A stretch of DNA of 50,813 bases from Streptomyces sp. man185 (GTDB lineage Bacteria > Actinomycetota > Actinomycetes > Streptomycetales > Streptomycetaceae). How positions within the stretch are numbered: the stretch's first letter is position 1; every line of letters starts with the position of its first letter. Positions 39,403-46,693 of the stretch are shown here, in pieces. Under the pieces are notes generated by a model. It did no database searches and had not been told where the DNA came from. It saw nothing but the letters and a program-made list of their open reading frames with translations. The stretch is taken from positions 1 to 50,813 of the forward strand of contig NTHE01000059.1 of the NCBI GenBank assembly GCA_002551355.1, given 5' to 3'. A program made the position numbers and the translations under genes.

Positions 39403-39879
39403 ATGACTGAAAGCTCCCAGCGCAACAACCCCGACAGCGGTTCGGGCGACAAGACTCCGCTGAGCAAGCGCGGCGGCGGCGACCCGGGCACCCGGGGCCG
39501 CACCACCATCGCCGACGGCGTCGTCGAGAAGATCGCCGGAATGGCGGCACGCGATGTCGTCGGCGTCCACGCGATGGGCAGCGGCCTGTCGCGGACGTTC
39601 GGCGCCGTCCGCGACCGGGTCCCCGGCGGCGGCAAGTCCGTCACCCGTGGAGTGAAGGCGGAGGTCGGAGAGGCCCAGACGGCCCTCGACCTGGAGATCG
39701 TCGTCGACTACGGCGTGTCCATCTCCGACGTGGCCCGCGACGTACGCGAGAACGTCATCGCGGCGGTGGAGCGCATGACCGGCCTCGAGGTCGTCGAGGT
39801 CAACATCGCGGTCAGCGACGTCAAGCTGCCCGACGAGGACGACGATGACGACGACAACGACGATCAGCGTCTCAAGTAG
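39403..39879 (+). CDS. Asp23/Gls24 family envelope stress protein
   Basis: A 158-residue protein. An N-terminal basic, flexible tail precedes the Asp23 core: TTIADGVVEKIAGMAARDVV, GVHAMGSGLSRTFGAVRDRV, LEIVVDYGVSISDVARDVRE, VIAAVERMTGLEVVEVNIAV. The C-terminus is a run of Asp (about 12) and ends NDDQRLK. Asp23 proteins are cytosolic but tethered to the membrane by AmaP, which is present at the end of this cluster. It heads a five-gene coupled run on plus. Possible role is alkaline or envelope stress. Confidence 0.92.
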   Translation: MTESSQRNNPDSGSGDKTPLSKRGGGDPGTRGRTTIADGVVEKIAGMAARDVVGVHAMGSGLSRTFGAVRDRVPGGGKSVTRGVKAEVGEAQTALDLEIVVDYGVSISDVARDVRENVIAAVERMTGLEVVEVNIAVSDVKLPDEDDDDDDNDDQRLK

Positions 39880-39923
39880 CCCTTCCGCATCTCCGTCGCA
39901 CGGCAGTTGAGGAGAAGAACACG

Positions 39924-40115
39924 ATGAGCATGGCTGTCGCCGGTCTGTTGGCCGGCATGGCGCTCGGGTTCGCCGGATATTTCGGCGGGTTCGGAGCCTT
40001 CGTACTGGTGGCCGCGCTGGGCGCGATCGGCTTCATCGCCGGCCGCTTCCTGGACGGCGACCTGGAGCCCGGCGACTTCTTCCGGAGTCGCGAGCGCGGC
40101 GACCGGCGACGGTGA
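39924..40115 (+). CDS. Small Gly/Ala-rich membrane protein of the Asp23 cluster
   Basis: A 63-residue protein with two glycine-rich hydrophobic helices (MAVAGLLAGMALGFAGYFGG and GAFVLVAALGAIGFIAGRF) and a charged tail DGDLEPGDFFRSRERGDRRR. DUF2273-like small membrane proteins occur in Asp23/AmaP loci, and this has that look. A GAGGAG ribosome site precedes the ATG, and its stop overlaps the next GTG (GTGA). It may be a membrane partner of the Asp23 proteins. Confidence 0.8.
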   Translation: MSMAVAGLLAGMALGFAGYFGGFGAFVLVAALGAIGFIAGRFLDGDLEPGDFFRSRERGDRRR

Positions 40116-40465
40116 CGGCGGTGACCGGCCGGGTCGCCGCCGCCGAACGGGGCGAGACCCGGATCGCCGACCGTGTCGTCGCCAAGATCGCCGCCCAGGC
40201 GGCGAAGGAAGCGGTCGACGATCCGCCCGCGGACGGGGCGTCGCCGCGTGCCACGGTGACCGTGCACCGCGACGCCGCCCGCGTCCGGGTGAGCCTGGAG
40301 CTCGCCTACCCCAGCGACATCGGCCGCCAGTGCGGGGCCGTGCGCCGCCGGGTCGCCCAGCGGGTCAAGGCGCTGGCCGGCATGGAGGTGCCCGAAGTGG
40401 CCGTCCAGGTCGAGCGGCTGCACCCCGCCGGAGCGAGCGCCGCCGCACAGGGGAGGATCCGATGA
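40112..40465 (+). CDS. Second Asp23-family protein
   Basis: A 117-residue Asp23-like protein without the Asp tail: GETRIADRVVAKIAAQAAKE, SPRATVTVHRDAARVRVSLE, YPSDIGRQCGAVRRRVAQRV, LAGMEVPEVAVQVERLHP. The strand-helix-strand pattern aligns with the first Asp23 protein. GTG start overlaps the previous stop (GTGA), and its stop overlaps the next ATG. It could form hetero-oligomers with the first Asp23. Confidence 0.85.
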   Translation: MTAVTGRVAAAERGETRIADRVVAKIAAQAAKEAVDDPPADGASPRATVTVHRDAARVRVSLELAYPSDIGRQCGAVRRRVAQRVKALAGMEVPEVAVQVERLHPAGASAAAQGRIR

Positions 40466-41145
40466 CCGAACCCGGCGAACCGAACGGCTCCACCCGGCGG
40501 ATGCCCACCATGGACCAGAGCGACGGAGACCCGCGCACGCCGGCTCCGGACGCGTCGGCCGACGCCCGCGAACCGGTCCCCACCCTGGAACAGGGCGACG
40601 GCAGCGCCGGCCGCTTCTGGTCCGCGCGCCGGATCCCGGCCGCCCTGCTGGCCCTCGTGGTCCTCGGCGCGGCCGGACTGCTGCTCTACGACATCGCCGC
40701 CGTACGGGCCGACCGTCCGGCGATGCAGTGGCGGCGCTCCCTCGCCGACGGCCTGGCCGAACACCGCCTGGACGACGTCCCCGTGCTCATCGGAGCCGGG
40801 GTGGCCGCGGCGATCGGCCTCTGGCTGATCCTGCTGGCCCTCACCCCCGGACTGCGCGACCTGCTGCCGATGCGCCGCGACCGCGCCGACGTCCGGGCCG
40901 GACTCGACCGCACCGCCGCGGCCCTCGTCCTGCGCGACCGGGCCGTGGAGGTGTCCGGCGTGCAGTCCGTACGGGTCAGGATGGGACGGCGGAAGGCGAA
41001 GGTGCGCGCGCTCTCGCACTTCCGGGAACTCGACGACGTGCGGACCGACCTGGACGCCGTGCTGGAAGAGGCCGTCCGGGAACTGGGCCTGGCGAAGCCG
41101 CCGGGCCTCTCCGTTCAGGTGCACCGACCGGCGAAGAAGGGATGA
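40462..41145 (+). CDS. DUF6286-type membrane protein of the Asp23 cluster
   Basis: A 227-residue protein: disordered acidic/Pro tail (residues 1-52), two transmembrane segments (ARRIPAALLALVVLGAAGLL and DVPVLIGAGVAAAIGLWLIL), and a cytosolic C-terminal domain DRTAAALVLRDRAVEVSGVQ, VRVRMGRRKAKVRALSHFRE, LAKPPGLSVQVHRPAKKG, which again resembles the Asp23 beta-alpha-beta unit. It looks like a membrane-anchored Asp23 variant. A GGGGAGG site precedes its ATG, and both neighbours overlap by ATGA. Confidence 0.82.
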   Translation: MTEPGEPNGSTRRMPTMDQSDGDPRTPAPDASADAREPVPTLEQGDGSAGRFWSARRIPAALLALVVLGAAGLLLYDIAAVRADRPAMQWRRSLADGLAEHRLDDVPVLIGAGVAAAIGLWLILLALTPGLRDLLPMRRDRADVRAGLDRTAAALVLRDRAVEVSGVQSVRVRMGRRKAKVRALSHFRELDDVRTDLDAVLEEAVRELGLAKPPGLSVQVHRPAKKG

Positions 41146-41729
41146 GCCGCATGCGCTCCACCGTCAACCGGGTCCTGCTGGCCCTCGCCGGGCTGGTGCT
41201 GGTCGTCGTCGGCGGAGCCGTGCTCGCCGCCGGCCTCGGCGTGTCGCTGCCCTCCTGGTGGCCCTGGGACGGCAAGAACGATGTACTGCTCAGCGCCGCC
41301 GACCGGCACCGCTGGCGCGACGAGGGCTGGTGGTGGCCGACCGTGATCGCGGTCCTCGCCGTCCTGGTGGTCCTCGCCCTGTGGTGGTTTCTCGCCCAGC
41401 TCCGTCGCGGTCGGCTCGCCGAGGTGCTGGTGGACAGCGGCGACGGCGAAGGGGCACAACTGCGGGGCCGGGCCCTGGAGGGCGTCCTCGCCGGGGAGGC
41501 GGGCGAACTGGACGGTGTGGCCCGCGCCCAGGCGATGCTGACCGGCCGCCGCACCGCGCCCCGGGCCCGGCTCCGGCTGCTGATGGAGCCGCACGCCGCG
41601 CCGCTCGGGACGCTGGAGGCAGTGGCCGACGGGGCGCTGACGCACGCACGCGACTCGGCCGGTCTGGACGCTCTTCCCGCAGAGGTACGCCTCAAGGCCG
41701 TCAAGCACCGCGCGGAGCGGGTGTCCTGA
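41142..41729 (+). CDS. Alkaline shock response membrane anchor protein AmaP-like
   Basis: A 195-residue protein with two transmembrane helices (NRVLLALAGLVLVVVGGAVL and WWPTVIAVLAVLVVLALWWF) and a C-terminal cytosolic domain (AQLRGRALEGVLAGEAGELD, ARLRLLMEPHAAPLGTLEAV, SAGLDALPAEVRLKAVKHRA). This is the architecture of AmaP, which anchors Asp23 at the membrane. Its C-terminal domain has a strand-helix-strand form like the other cluster members. It ends the run, before a large hairpin terminator. Confidence 0.85.
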   Translation: MSRMRSTVNRVLLALAGLVLVVVGGAVLAAGLGVSLPSWWPWDGKNDVLLSAADRHRWRDEGWWWPTVIAVLAVLVVLALWWFLAQLRRGRLAEVLVDSGDGEGAQLRGRALEGVLAGEAGELDGVARAQAMLTGRRTAPRARLRLLMEPHAAPLGTLEAVADGALTHARDSAGLDALPAEVRLKAVKHRAERVS

Positions 41730-41740
41730 CGGCCCGTGGG

Positions 41741-41790
41741 CGTACGGGGGCGGGAACGGCGGCGTACGCCGCCGGGCCCGCCCCCGTACG
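41741..41790. terminator. Large two-stage hairpin terminator after the Asp23 cluster
   Basis: An outer 14-bp stem (CGTACGGGGGCGGG / CCCGCCCCCGTACG) encloses an inner 6-bp stem (GGCGGC / GCCGCC) with a GTAC loop. It lies between two convergent stops (41729 and 41817), so it can end both transcripts. Confidence 0.88.
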
Positions 41791-41816
41791 GCCGGGAACG
41801 GGAAGGAGTCCGGCCG

Positions 41817-42572
41817 TCAGAAGCCGTGCCGGAATCCGCCGTCGACCGGGACCATGATGCCCGTGAGGTACGAGGCGGCGGGGGAGAGCAGGAAGGCCGC
41901 GGTCCTCCCGAACTCCTCGGGGGTCCCGTAGCGCCGCAGCGGGATCCGCGCCTCGTTCGCGGTGCGGGCGGCCTCCGCGTCGCCGGACAGCGCGTCGAGT
42001 TCGCGGACCCGGTCGGTGTCGATCCGGGCGGGCAGCACGCCCACGACCCGGATGCCGCGCGGCCCCAGCTCGTCGGCGAGCGACTTGGCGAAGCCGGCGA
42101 GACCGGGGCGCAGCCCGTTGGAGATGGTCAGCCCCGCGATCGGCTCATGGACCGACCCGGAGAGCACGAAGCCGATCGCACCGCCCTCGCCGAGCGCGGC
42201 GGCCGCGGTCCGGGCGAGCCGTACGGCTCCCAGGAACACCGTTTCGAACGCCGTCTGCCACTGGTCGTCCGTGTTGTCCGCGAGGAAGCCGGGGGCGGGC
42301 CCGCCGACGCTGATGAGAATGCCGTCGAGCCGCCCGAAACGTTCCCGCGCGGTGTCCACCAGGCGCTGGGCGGCGCTCGGGTCGGCGTTGTCGGCGGCGA
42401 GCCCGACCACGCCCCCGCCCAGCTCGGCGGCGGCCTCCTCGACGGACTTCTCGTCCCGGCCGGTGATGATCACTTTCGCGCCGTCGGCGGCCAGGGAGCG
42501 GGCCGTGGCGTTGCCGAGGCCCCGGGTCGCTCCGGTGACGATGTAGACGCGGTCCTTCAGTCCAAGATCCAT
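41817..42572 (-). CDS. Short-chain dehydrogenase family protein with a substituted catalytic motif
   Basis: A 251-residue Rossmann protein of SDR form: GATRGLGNATARSLAADGAK (NAD(P) binding), AADNADPSAAQRLVDTARER, ISVGGPAPGFLADNTDDQWQ, VLSGSVHEPIAGLTISNGLR, and the C-terminal GYLTGIMVPVDGGFRHGF-like end (ASYLTGIMVPVDGGFRHG). The usual Tyr-x-x-x-Lys is missing: where it should fall, the sequence reads TISNGLRPG, so Tyr and Lys are replaced by Ser and Arg. It may bind NAD(P) without standard SDR chemistry or use another mechanism. It starts four bases after the GH15 stop and is co-transcribed with it. Confidence 0.88.
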   Translation of the reverse strand: MDLGLKDRVYIVTGATRGLGNATARSLAADGAKVIITGRDEKSVEEAAAELGGGVVGLAADNADPSAAQRLVDTARERFGRLDGILISVGGPAPGFLADNTDDQWQTAFETVFLGAVRLARTAAAALGEGGAIGFVLSGSVHEPIAGLTISNGLRPGLAGFAKSLADELGPRGIRVVGVLPARIDTDRVRELDALSGDAEAARTANEARIPLRRYGTPEEFGRTAAFLLSPAASYLTGIMVPVDGGFRHGF

Positions 42573-42576
42573 GGCC

Positions 42577-44370
42577 CTATCCTGCCGGGTCCTCCCCGGC
42601 GAGGTCGACAGCGGAGTTCACCAGTCCGATATGGCTGAAGGCCTGCGGGAAGTTGCCGAGCTGCCGCCCGGCCGTCACGTCGTACTCCTCGGCCAGCAGC
42701 CCCATGTCGTTGCGCAGCTGAAGCAGATGCTCGAACAGCTCCCGCGCCTCGTCGGGCCTGCCGGTCCGCTGCAACGCGTCGACCAGCCAGAACGAGCAGA
42801 CGATGAACGCGCCCTCGTCGCCCGGCAGTCCGTCCACGGAGGTGCCCTCGGTGCTGTAGCGGCGGACCAGGCCGTCGCTGCCCAGCTCGTCGCGGATCGC
42901 ATCGACCGTGCCGATCACCCGGGGGTCGTCCGGCGGCAGGAACCCGGTTCGCACGATGAGCAGCGTCGAGGCGTCCAGTTCCCGTGACCCGTAGGACTGG
43001 GTGAAGGTGTTCCGCTCGGGGTCGTACCCCTTCTCGCAGACCTCGGCGTGCACGGCGTCCCGCATCGCCCGCCACCGGTCGGCGTCGCCGGGCAGTTCCG
43101 GGTTCTCCTCCAGCGAGCGCACCGCCCGGTCGGCGGCGACCCAGGCCATCACCTTGGAGTGCACGAAGTGCCGCCGTGCGCCGCGGATCTCCCACAGTCC
43201 CTCGTCCGGCTCGCGCCAGGTCGATTCCAGGAAGCCGAGCAGGCTGAGCTGGAGGTTCCAGGCGTGCGGCTTGTCGTCGAGTCCGGCGACGCGGGCCAGG
43301 CGGAGCGCGTCGATGACCTCGCCGTACACATCGAGCTGACGCTGACGCACGGCCGCGTTGCCGGTGCGCACCGGACGGGAGTGCTCGTACCCGGCGAGCC
43401 AGGGCAGCTCCATCTCGGGCAGCCGGCGCTCGCCCGCCAGCCCGTACATGATCTGGAGGTCGGCCGGGTCCCCGGCGACGGCCCGCAGCAGCCAGTCCCG
43501 CCACGCCTCCGCCTCCTCCAGATAGCCGGCCGAGACCATCGCCCCGAGGGTGAGGGTGGCGTCCCGCAGCCAGCAGAAGCGGTAGTCCCAGTTCCGTACG
43601 CCGCCGATCTCCTCCGGCAGGGACGTCGTCGGGGCCGCCACGATCCCGCCCGTCGGGGCGTACGTCAGCGCCTTCAGGGTGATCAGGGAGCGCAGCACGG
43701 CGTCGCGGTACGGTCCCTCGTAGGTGCACCGCTCGGTCCACTTCGCCCAGTCGTGCAGCGTGTGCTTGAGCGCCTTGTGCGGATCGATCAGCTTCGGGCG
43801 CGCCGAGTGCGAGGGGTGCCAGGTCAGCACGAACGCAACGCTCTCGCCCTCGGTGACGGTGAACGAGGAGCAGGTGCTGAACTGCTGGCCCCACGTCTTG
43901 ACCGGCGGTTCGCTGCGCAGCCAGACGGAGTCGGGGCCCGCGACCGCCACCCGGTGGCCGTGCGACCGCCGCACCCAGGGCACCACCGACCCGAAGTCGA
44001 AGCGCAGCCGCAGCACCGAACTCATGTCGACGGTGCCGCTGACGCCCTCGACGATCCGCATCAGGTCCGGCGACTTGTCGCGCTGCGGCATGAAGTCGAT
44101 GACCTTCACTATGCCGGTGCGCGTCTCCCAGTACGTCTCCAGGACCAGGGAGTCCTTCACGTACGCGCGCCGGGTGCAGGTGTCCGAGGTGTTCGCACCC
44201 TTGGGCGCGATGCGCCAGTGGCCGTTCTCCTCGGTGCCGAGGAGGGCGGCGAAACAGGCGCCGGAATCGAAGCGGGGCAGGCAGAGCCAGTCGACAGAAC
44301 CGTTCCTGCCGACGAGCGCGGCGGTCTGGAGATCGCCGATCAGAGCGTAGTCCTCGATGCGTGGGGTCAC
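42577..44370 (-). CDS. Glycoside hydrolase family 15 protein (trehalase/glucoamylase type)
   Basis: A 597-residue GH15 enzyme. Seen: the N-terminal beta-sandwich with IEDYALIGDLQTAALVGRNG and SVDWLCLPRFDSGACFAALL; the (alpha/alpha)6 barrel with EEIGGVRNWDYRFCWLRDAT, DEGLWEIRGARRHFVHSKVM (catalytic Glu region), and STEGTSVDGLPGDEGAFIVC. Mycobacterial relatives are trehalases; the sugar here could be trehalose or alpha-glucans. A GTG start at 44370 (TPRIEDYALIG) gives the usual length. No signal peptide, so cytoplasmic. Confidence 0.93.
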   Translation of the reverse strand: MTPRIEDYALIGDLQTAALVGRNGSVDWLCLPRFDSGACFAALLGTEENGHWRIAPKGANTSDTCTRRAYVKDSLVLETYWETRTGIVKVIDFMPQRDKSPDLMRIVEGVSGTVDMSSVLRLRFDFGSVVPWVRRSHGHRVAVAGPDSVWLRSEPPVKTWGQQFSTCSSFTVTEGESVAFVLTWHPSHSARPKLIDPHKALKHTLHDWAKWTERCTYEGPYRDAVLRSLITLKALTYAPTGGIVAAPTTSLPEEIGGVRNWDYRFCWLRDATLTLGAMVSAGYLEEAEAWRDWLLRAVAGDPADLQIMYGLAGERRLPEMELPWLAGYEHSRPVRTGNAAVRQRQLDVYGEVIDALRLARVAGLDDKPHAWNLQLSLLGFLESTWREPDEGLWEIRGARRHFVHSKVMAWVAADRAVRSLEENPELPGDADRWRAMRDAVHAEVCEKGYDPERNTFTQSYGSRELDASTLLIVRTGFLPPDDPRVIGTVDAIRDELGSDGLVRRYSTEGTSVDGLPGDEGAFIVCSFWLVDALQRTGRPDEARELFEHLLQLRNDMGLLAEEYDVTAGRQLGNFPQAFSHIGLVNSAVDLAGEDPAG

Positions 44371-44428
44371 GCCTGGCGTTTTCCCGAACCGGGCCGTTGT
44401 CAACCAGCCCGATGGTGTGCCGCTGACC

Positions 44429-45232
44429 TCATGCGCTCGCCGGTTCGGGCTGCTCGGGCGCGTCGGCCGTCGCGTTCTCGGCCGCCGCCTGCTCGCGGTC
44501 GCGCTTCTCACGGCGTACGAGGATGATCCAGCCGACCGGGACAGCTGCGACGAACAGCCACCACTGGACGGCGTAGGCCATGTGCGGGCCGATCGAGCTG
44601 TCGTCGGGGGAGGCGATCTGCTCGGGCAGATCACCCGAGGGCGCGGGGTCGGTCTGTTCGATGTACCCGCCGAGGACCGTCCGGGACAGCAGCTGGGACT
44701 GCTGGTCGCTGTTGATCAGCATCACCTGCCGGTCCGGCAGTCCCGCCAGGTCCTTGATGCCGCTGCTGCCGGTCGTCTCGTCCGCCTTGAGGCGACCGGT
44801 GACGGTCACTTCGCCCCGGGGCGCGGGCGGCACGTCGGGGTAGGCGGTCTGGTTCGGCGCGGCCGGGACCCAGCCGCGGTTGATCAGCACGGTGCCGCCG
44901 TCCCTGAGATCCAGCGGGGTCAGGACATGGACGCCGATGCGGTCGTCGTCCGAGGTCCGACGGCGCACCACCACCTCGTGCTCGGTGTCGAACGTCCCCG
45001 TCGCGGTGACCGTCCGCCAGTAGTCCGAGCGGGGGACGGTGTGCCCGGGGGAGGTGAGATCGGTGACCGGGACCGGCTGCGCGTCGAGGTTCCGCGAGAT
45101 CAGCCCGTTCTGCTCGACCCGGTGCTCGTGCCGGTGAAACTGCCAGAAACCCAGCTCGATCATCGTCGGGATCAACACGAGGCCGAGCAGGGTGAGGATC
45201 ACCCACTGCCGGGTCAACAGGAAGCGGTACAC
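44429..45232 (-). CDS. SURF1 family protein (cytochrome c oxidase assembly)
   Basis: A 267-residue protein with the SURF1 plan: N-terminal helix (LLTRQWVILTLLGLVLIPTM), the SURF1 signature ELGFWQFHRHEHR, periplasmic domain with VTATGTFDTEHEVVVRRR, VLINRGWVPAAPNQTAY, and C-terminal helix HMAYAVQWWLFVAAVPVGWI. SURF1 aids haem insertion into cytochrome c oxidase. The GTG at 45232 (YRFLLTRQW) is preferred. A charged cytosolic tail (EKRDREQAAAENATADAPEQ) ends the protein. Confidence 0.95.
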   Translation of the reverse strand: MYRFLLTRQWVILTLLGLVLIPTMIELGFWQFHRHEHRVEQNGLISRNLDAQPVPVTDLTSPGHTVPRSDYWRTVTATGTFDTEHEVVVRRRTSDDDRIGVHVLTPLDLRDGGTVLINRGWVPAAPNQTAYPDVPPAPRGEVTVTGRLKADETTGSSGIKDLAGLPDRQVMLINSDQQSQLLSRTVLGGYIEQTDPAPSGDLPEQIASPDDSSIGPHMAYAVQWWLFVAAVPVGWIILVRREKRDREQAAAENATADAPEQPEPASA

Positions 45233-45310
45233 CCCATGACCGTACAACCGGGGCCATGGGGTGCGGCACTCAGGGGTGCTGCCGGGGCAGTCCGGCAATG
45301 AGGCGTTACC

Positions 45311-45544
45311 TCACACTTTGTCCACGATGCCCGCCTGCCCCTCGGCGCGGGCGCAGTGGGCGCCGCAGTACCAGTGCCCCTCCACCTCGACGCCCTGCCC
45401 GATCACCTGGACCCGGCAGTGCTCGCAGATCGGCGCCATGCGGTGGATGGCGCAGGAGAAGCAGTCGAAGACGTGCACCGCACCTTGTGCGTGCACCTCG
45501 AAGGACATGCCGTAGTCGTTTCCGCAAACCTCACAACGTGCCAT
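45311..45544 (-). CDS. Small Cys-rich zinc-ribbon-like protein
   Basis: A 77-residue protein with nine Cys and several His: CEVCGNDYGMSFEVHAQGAV, FDCFSCAIHRMAPICEHC, GHWYCGAHCARAE. The spaced CxxC and CxxH/HC pairs suggest two LIM- or zinc-ribbon-like sites, or a metallothionein-like metal store. It is conserved in actinobacteria to my recollection but has no assigned function. It could be a DNA/protein adaptor or metal buffer. Confidence 0.88.
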   Translation of the reverse strand: MARCEVCGNDYGMSFEVHAQGAVHVFDCFSCAIHRMAPICEHCRVQVIGQGVEVEGHWYCGAHCARAEGQAGIVDKV

Positions 45545-45607
45545 GCGCCACAGGGTGGGACGCCCGGCGGCGACGGGCGAGCGGGCGCGTGGCGAGTCGC
45601 GCCCGGT

Positions 45608-46639
45608 TCACTCCGATGACGGGATGCCCTCCGGTGACGGCGAGGACGCCTGGTGCGGCAGGACGGCCCCGTCGGCGGGGGCCACATCGCGCAGCAGATG
45701 GGTGAAGGCGCTCTCCTCCAGGATCGGTGTGCCGAACGTCTTCGCCTTCTGCGTCTTGGACGTGGCCGCGTCCGGGTCGTTGGTCACCAGCAGACTGGTC
45801 AGCCGCGACACGCTGGTCGCCACATGCAGACCGGCCTCCACCGCCCGGTCCTCCAGCAGCTCCCGGTCGATCGAGGTGTCCCCGGAGAAGGCCACCCGCA
45901 TCCCCTGCTGGAGCGGCTTCTCCTTCTCGTACCGCCCCGGGTTGGGATACGGGCAGGCCGGCCGTTTGCGCGAGGGCCGCCAGCTGTTCGGCTGCCGCGA
46001 GGGCTGATACCCGACGCGCGGGGTGACGGGAGAGTCGGACCACTCGGTCAGCGGCCGGCACTCCAGCAACGGCAGCCGCACCCCGTCCCGGGCCGCCGCG
46101 TGCAGACTCGGCCGGAACGCCTCGGCCAGCACCCGGGCGTCGTCCAGGGCGTGGTGGGCCTGCTGCTGTACGACCCCGAAGTGCGCGGCGAGGGAGGCCA
46201 GCTTGTGGTTGGGCAGCGGCAGCCGCAGCTCCTTGGCCAGCGCGATCGTGCACAGCCGGTGCTCGACCGGGGCGACCACCGAGGCGCGGGCGTACTCCCG
46301 GGCGATCATCGACCAGTCGAACGCCGCGTTGTGCGCGACGAGCACCCGGTCCGCGAGCCGCGCGGACAGCTCCTCGGCCACCTCGGGAAAGAGCGGCGCA
46401 CCTTCGAGCACGTCGCTCGTCAGCCCGTGGATCCAGACGGGACCGGGGTCGCGCTCCGGGTTGACCAGCGTGTACCAGTGGTCCTCGACGTTGCCCAGGG
46501 CGTCCAGCCGGTAGACGGCGGCGGACACTATCCGGTCGTCGCGGGCGAGGCCGGTGGTCTCCACGTCGACGACCGCGTACCCCTGGGGGTAGGCGGTCGG
46601 CCACGGTGCGGCTGTCTGGCGGTCGTCGAGCATGGTCAC
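45608..46639 (-). CDS. DEDDh exonuclease with C-terminal BRCT-like domain
   Basis: A 343-residue protein. An N-terminal exonuclease of the DnaQ/PolC-epsilon type: Exo I VVDVETTGL, Exo II LVAHNAAFDWSMIARE, Exo III QQQAHHALDDARVLAEA (DEDDh). A linker (KRPACPYPNPGRYEKEKPLQ) leads to a BRCT-like domain GMRVAFSGDTSIDRELLEDR, SRLTSLLVTNDPDAATSKTQKA (about 240-320). BRCT domains bind DNA ends or phosphopeptides, so the protein may work in repair or proofreading outside Pol III. Start at GTG 46639 or ATG 46633 (MLDDRQTA); both are possible. Confidence 0.93.
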   Translation of the reverse strand: MTMLDDRQTAAPWPTAYPQGYAVVDVETTGLARDDRIVSAAVYRLDALGNVEDHWYTLVNPERDPGPVWIHGLTSDVLEGAPLFPEVAEELSARLADRVLVAHNAAFDWSMIAREYARASVVAPVEHRLCTIALAKELRLPLPNHKLASLAAHFGVVQQQAHHALDDARVLAEAFRPSLHAAARDGVRLPLLECRPLTEWSDSPVTPRVGYQPSRQPNSWRPSRKRPACPYPNPGRYEKEKPLQQGMRVAFSGDTSIDRELLEDRAVEAGLHVATSVSRLTSLLVTNDPDAATSKTQKAKTFGTPILEESAFTHLLRDVAPADGAVLPHQASSPSPEGIPSSE

Positions 46640-46693
46640 AGAGAATACGGGCCATGACTGACAGTCCCCTATTCGGCCGCTCCGGGCACGGGG

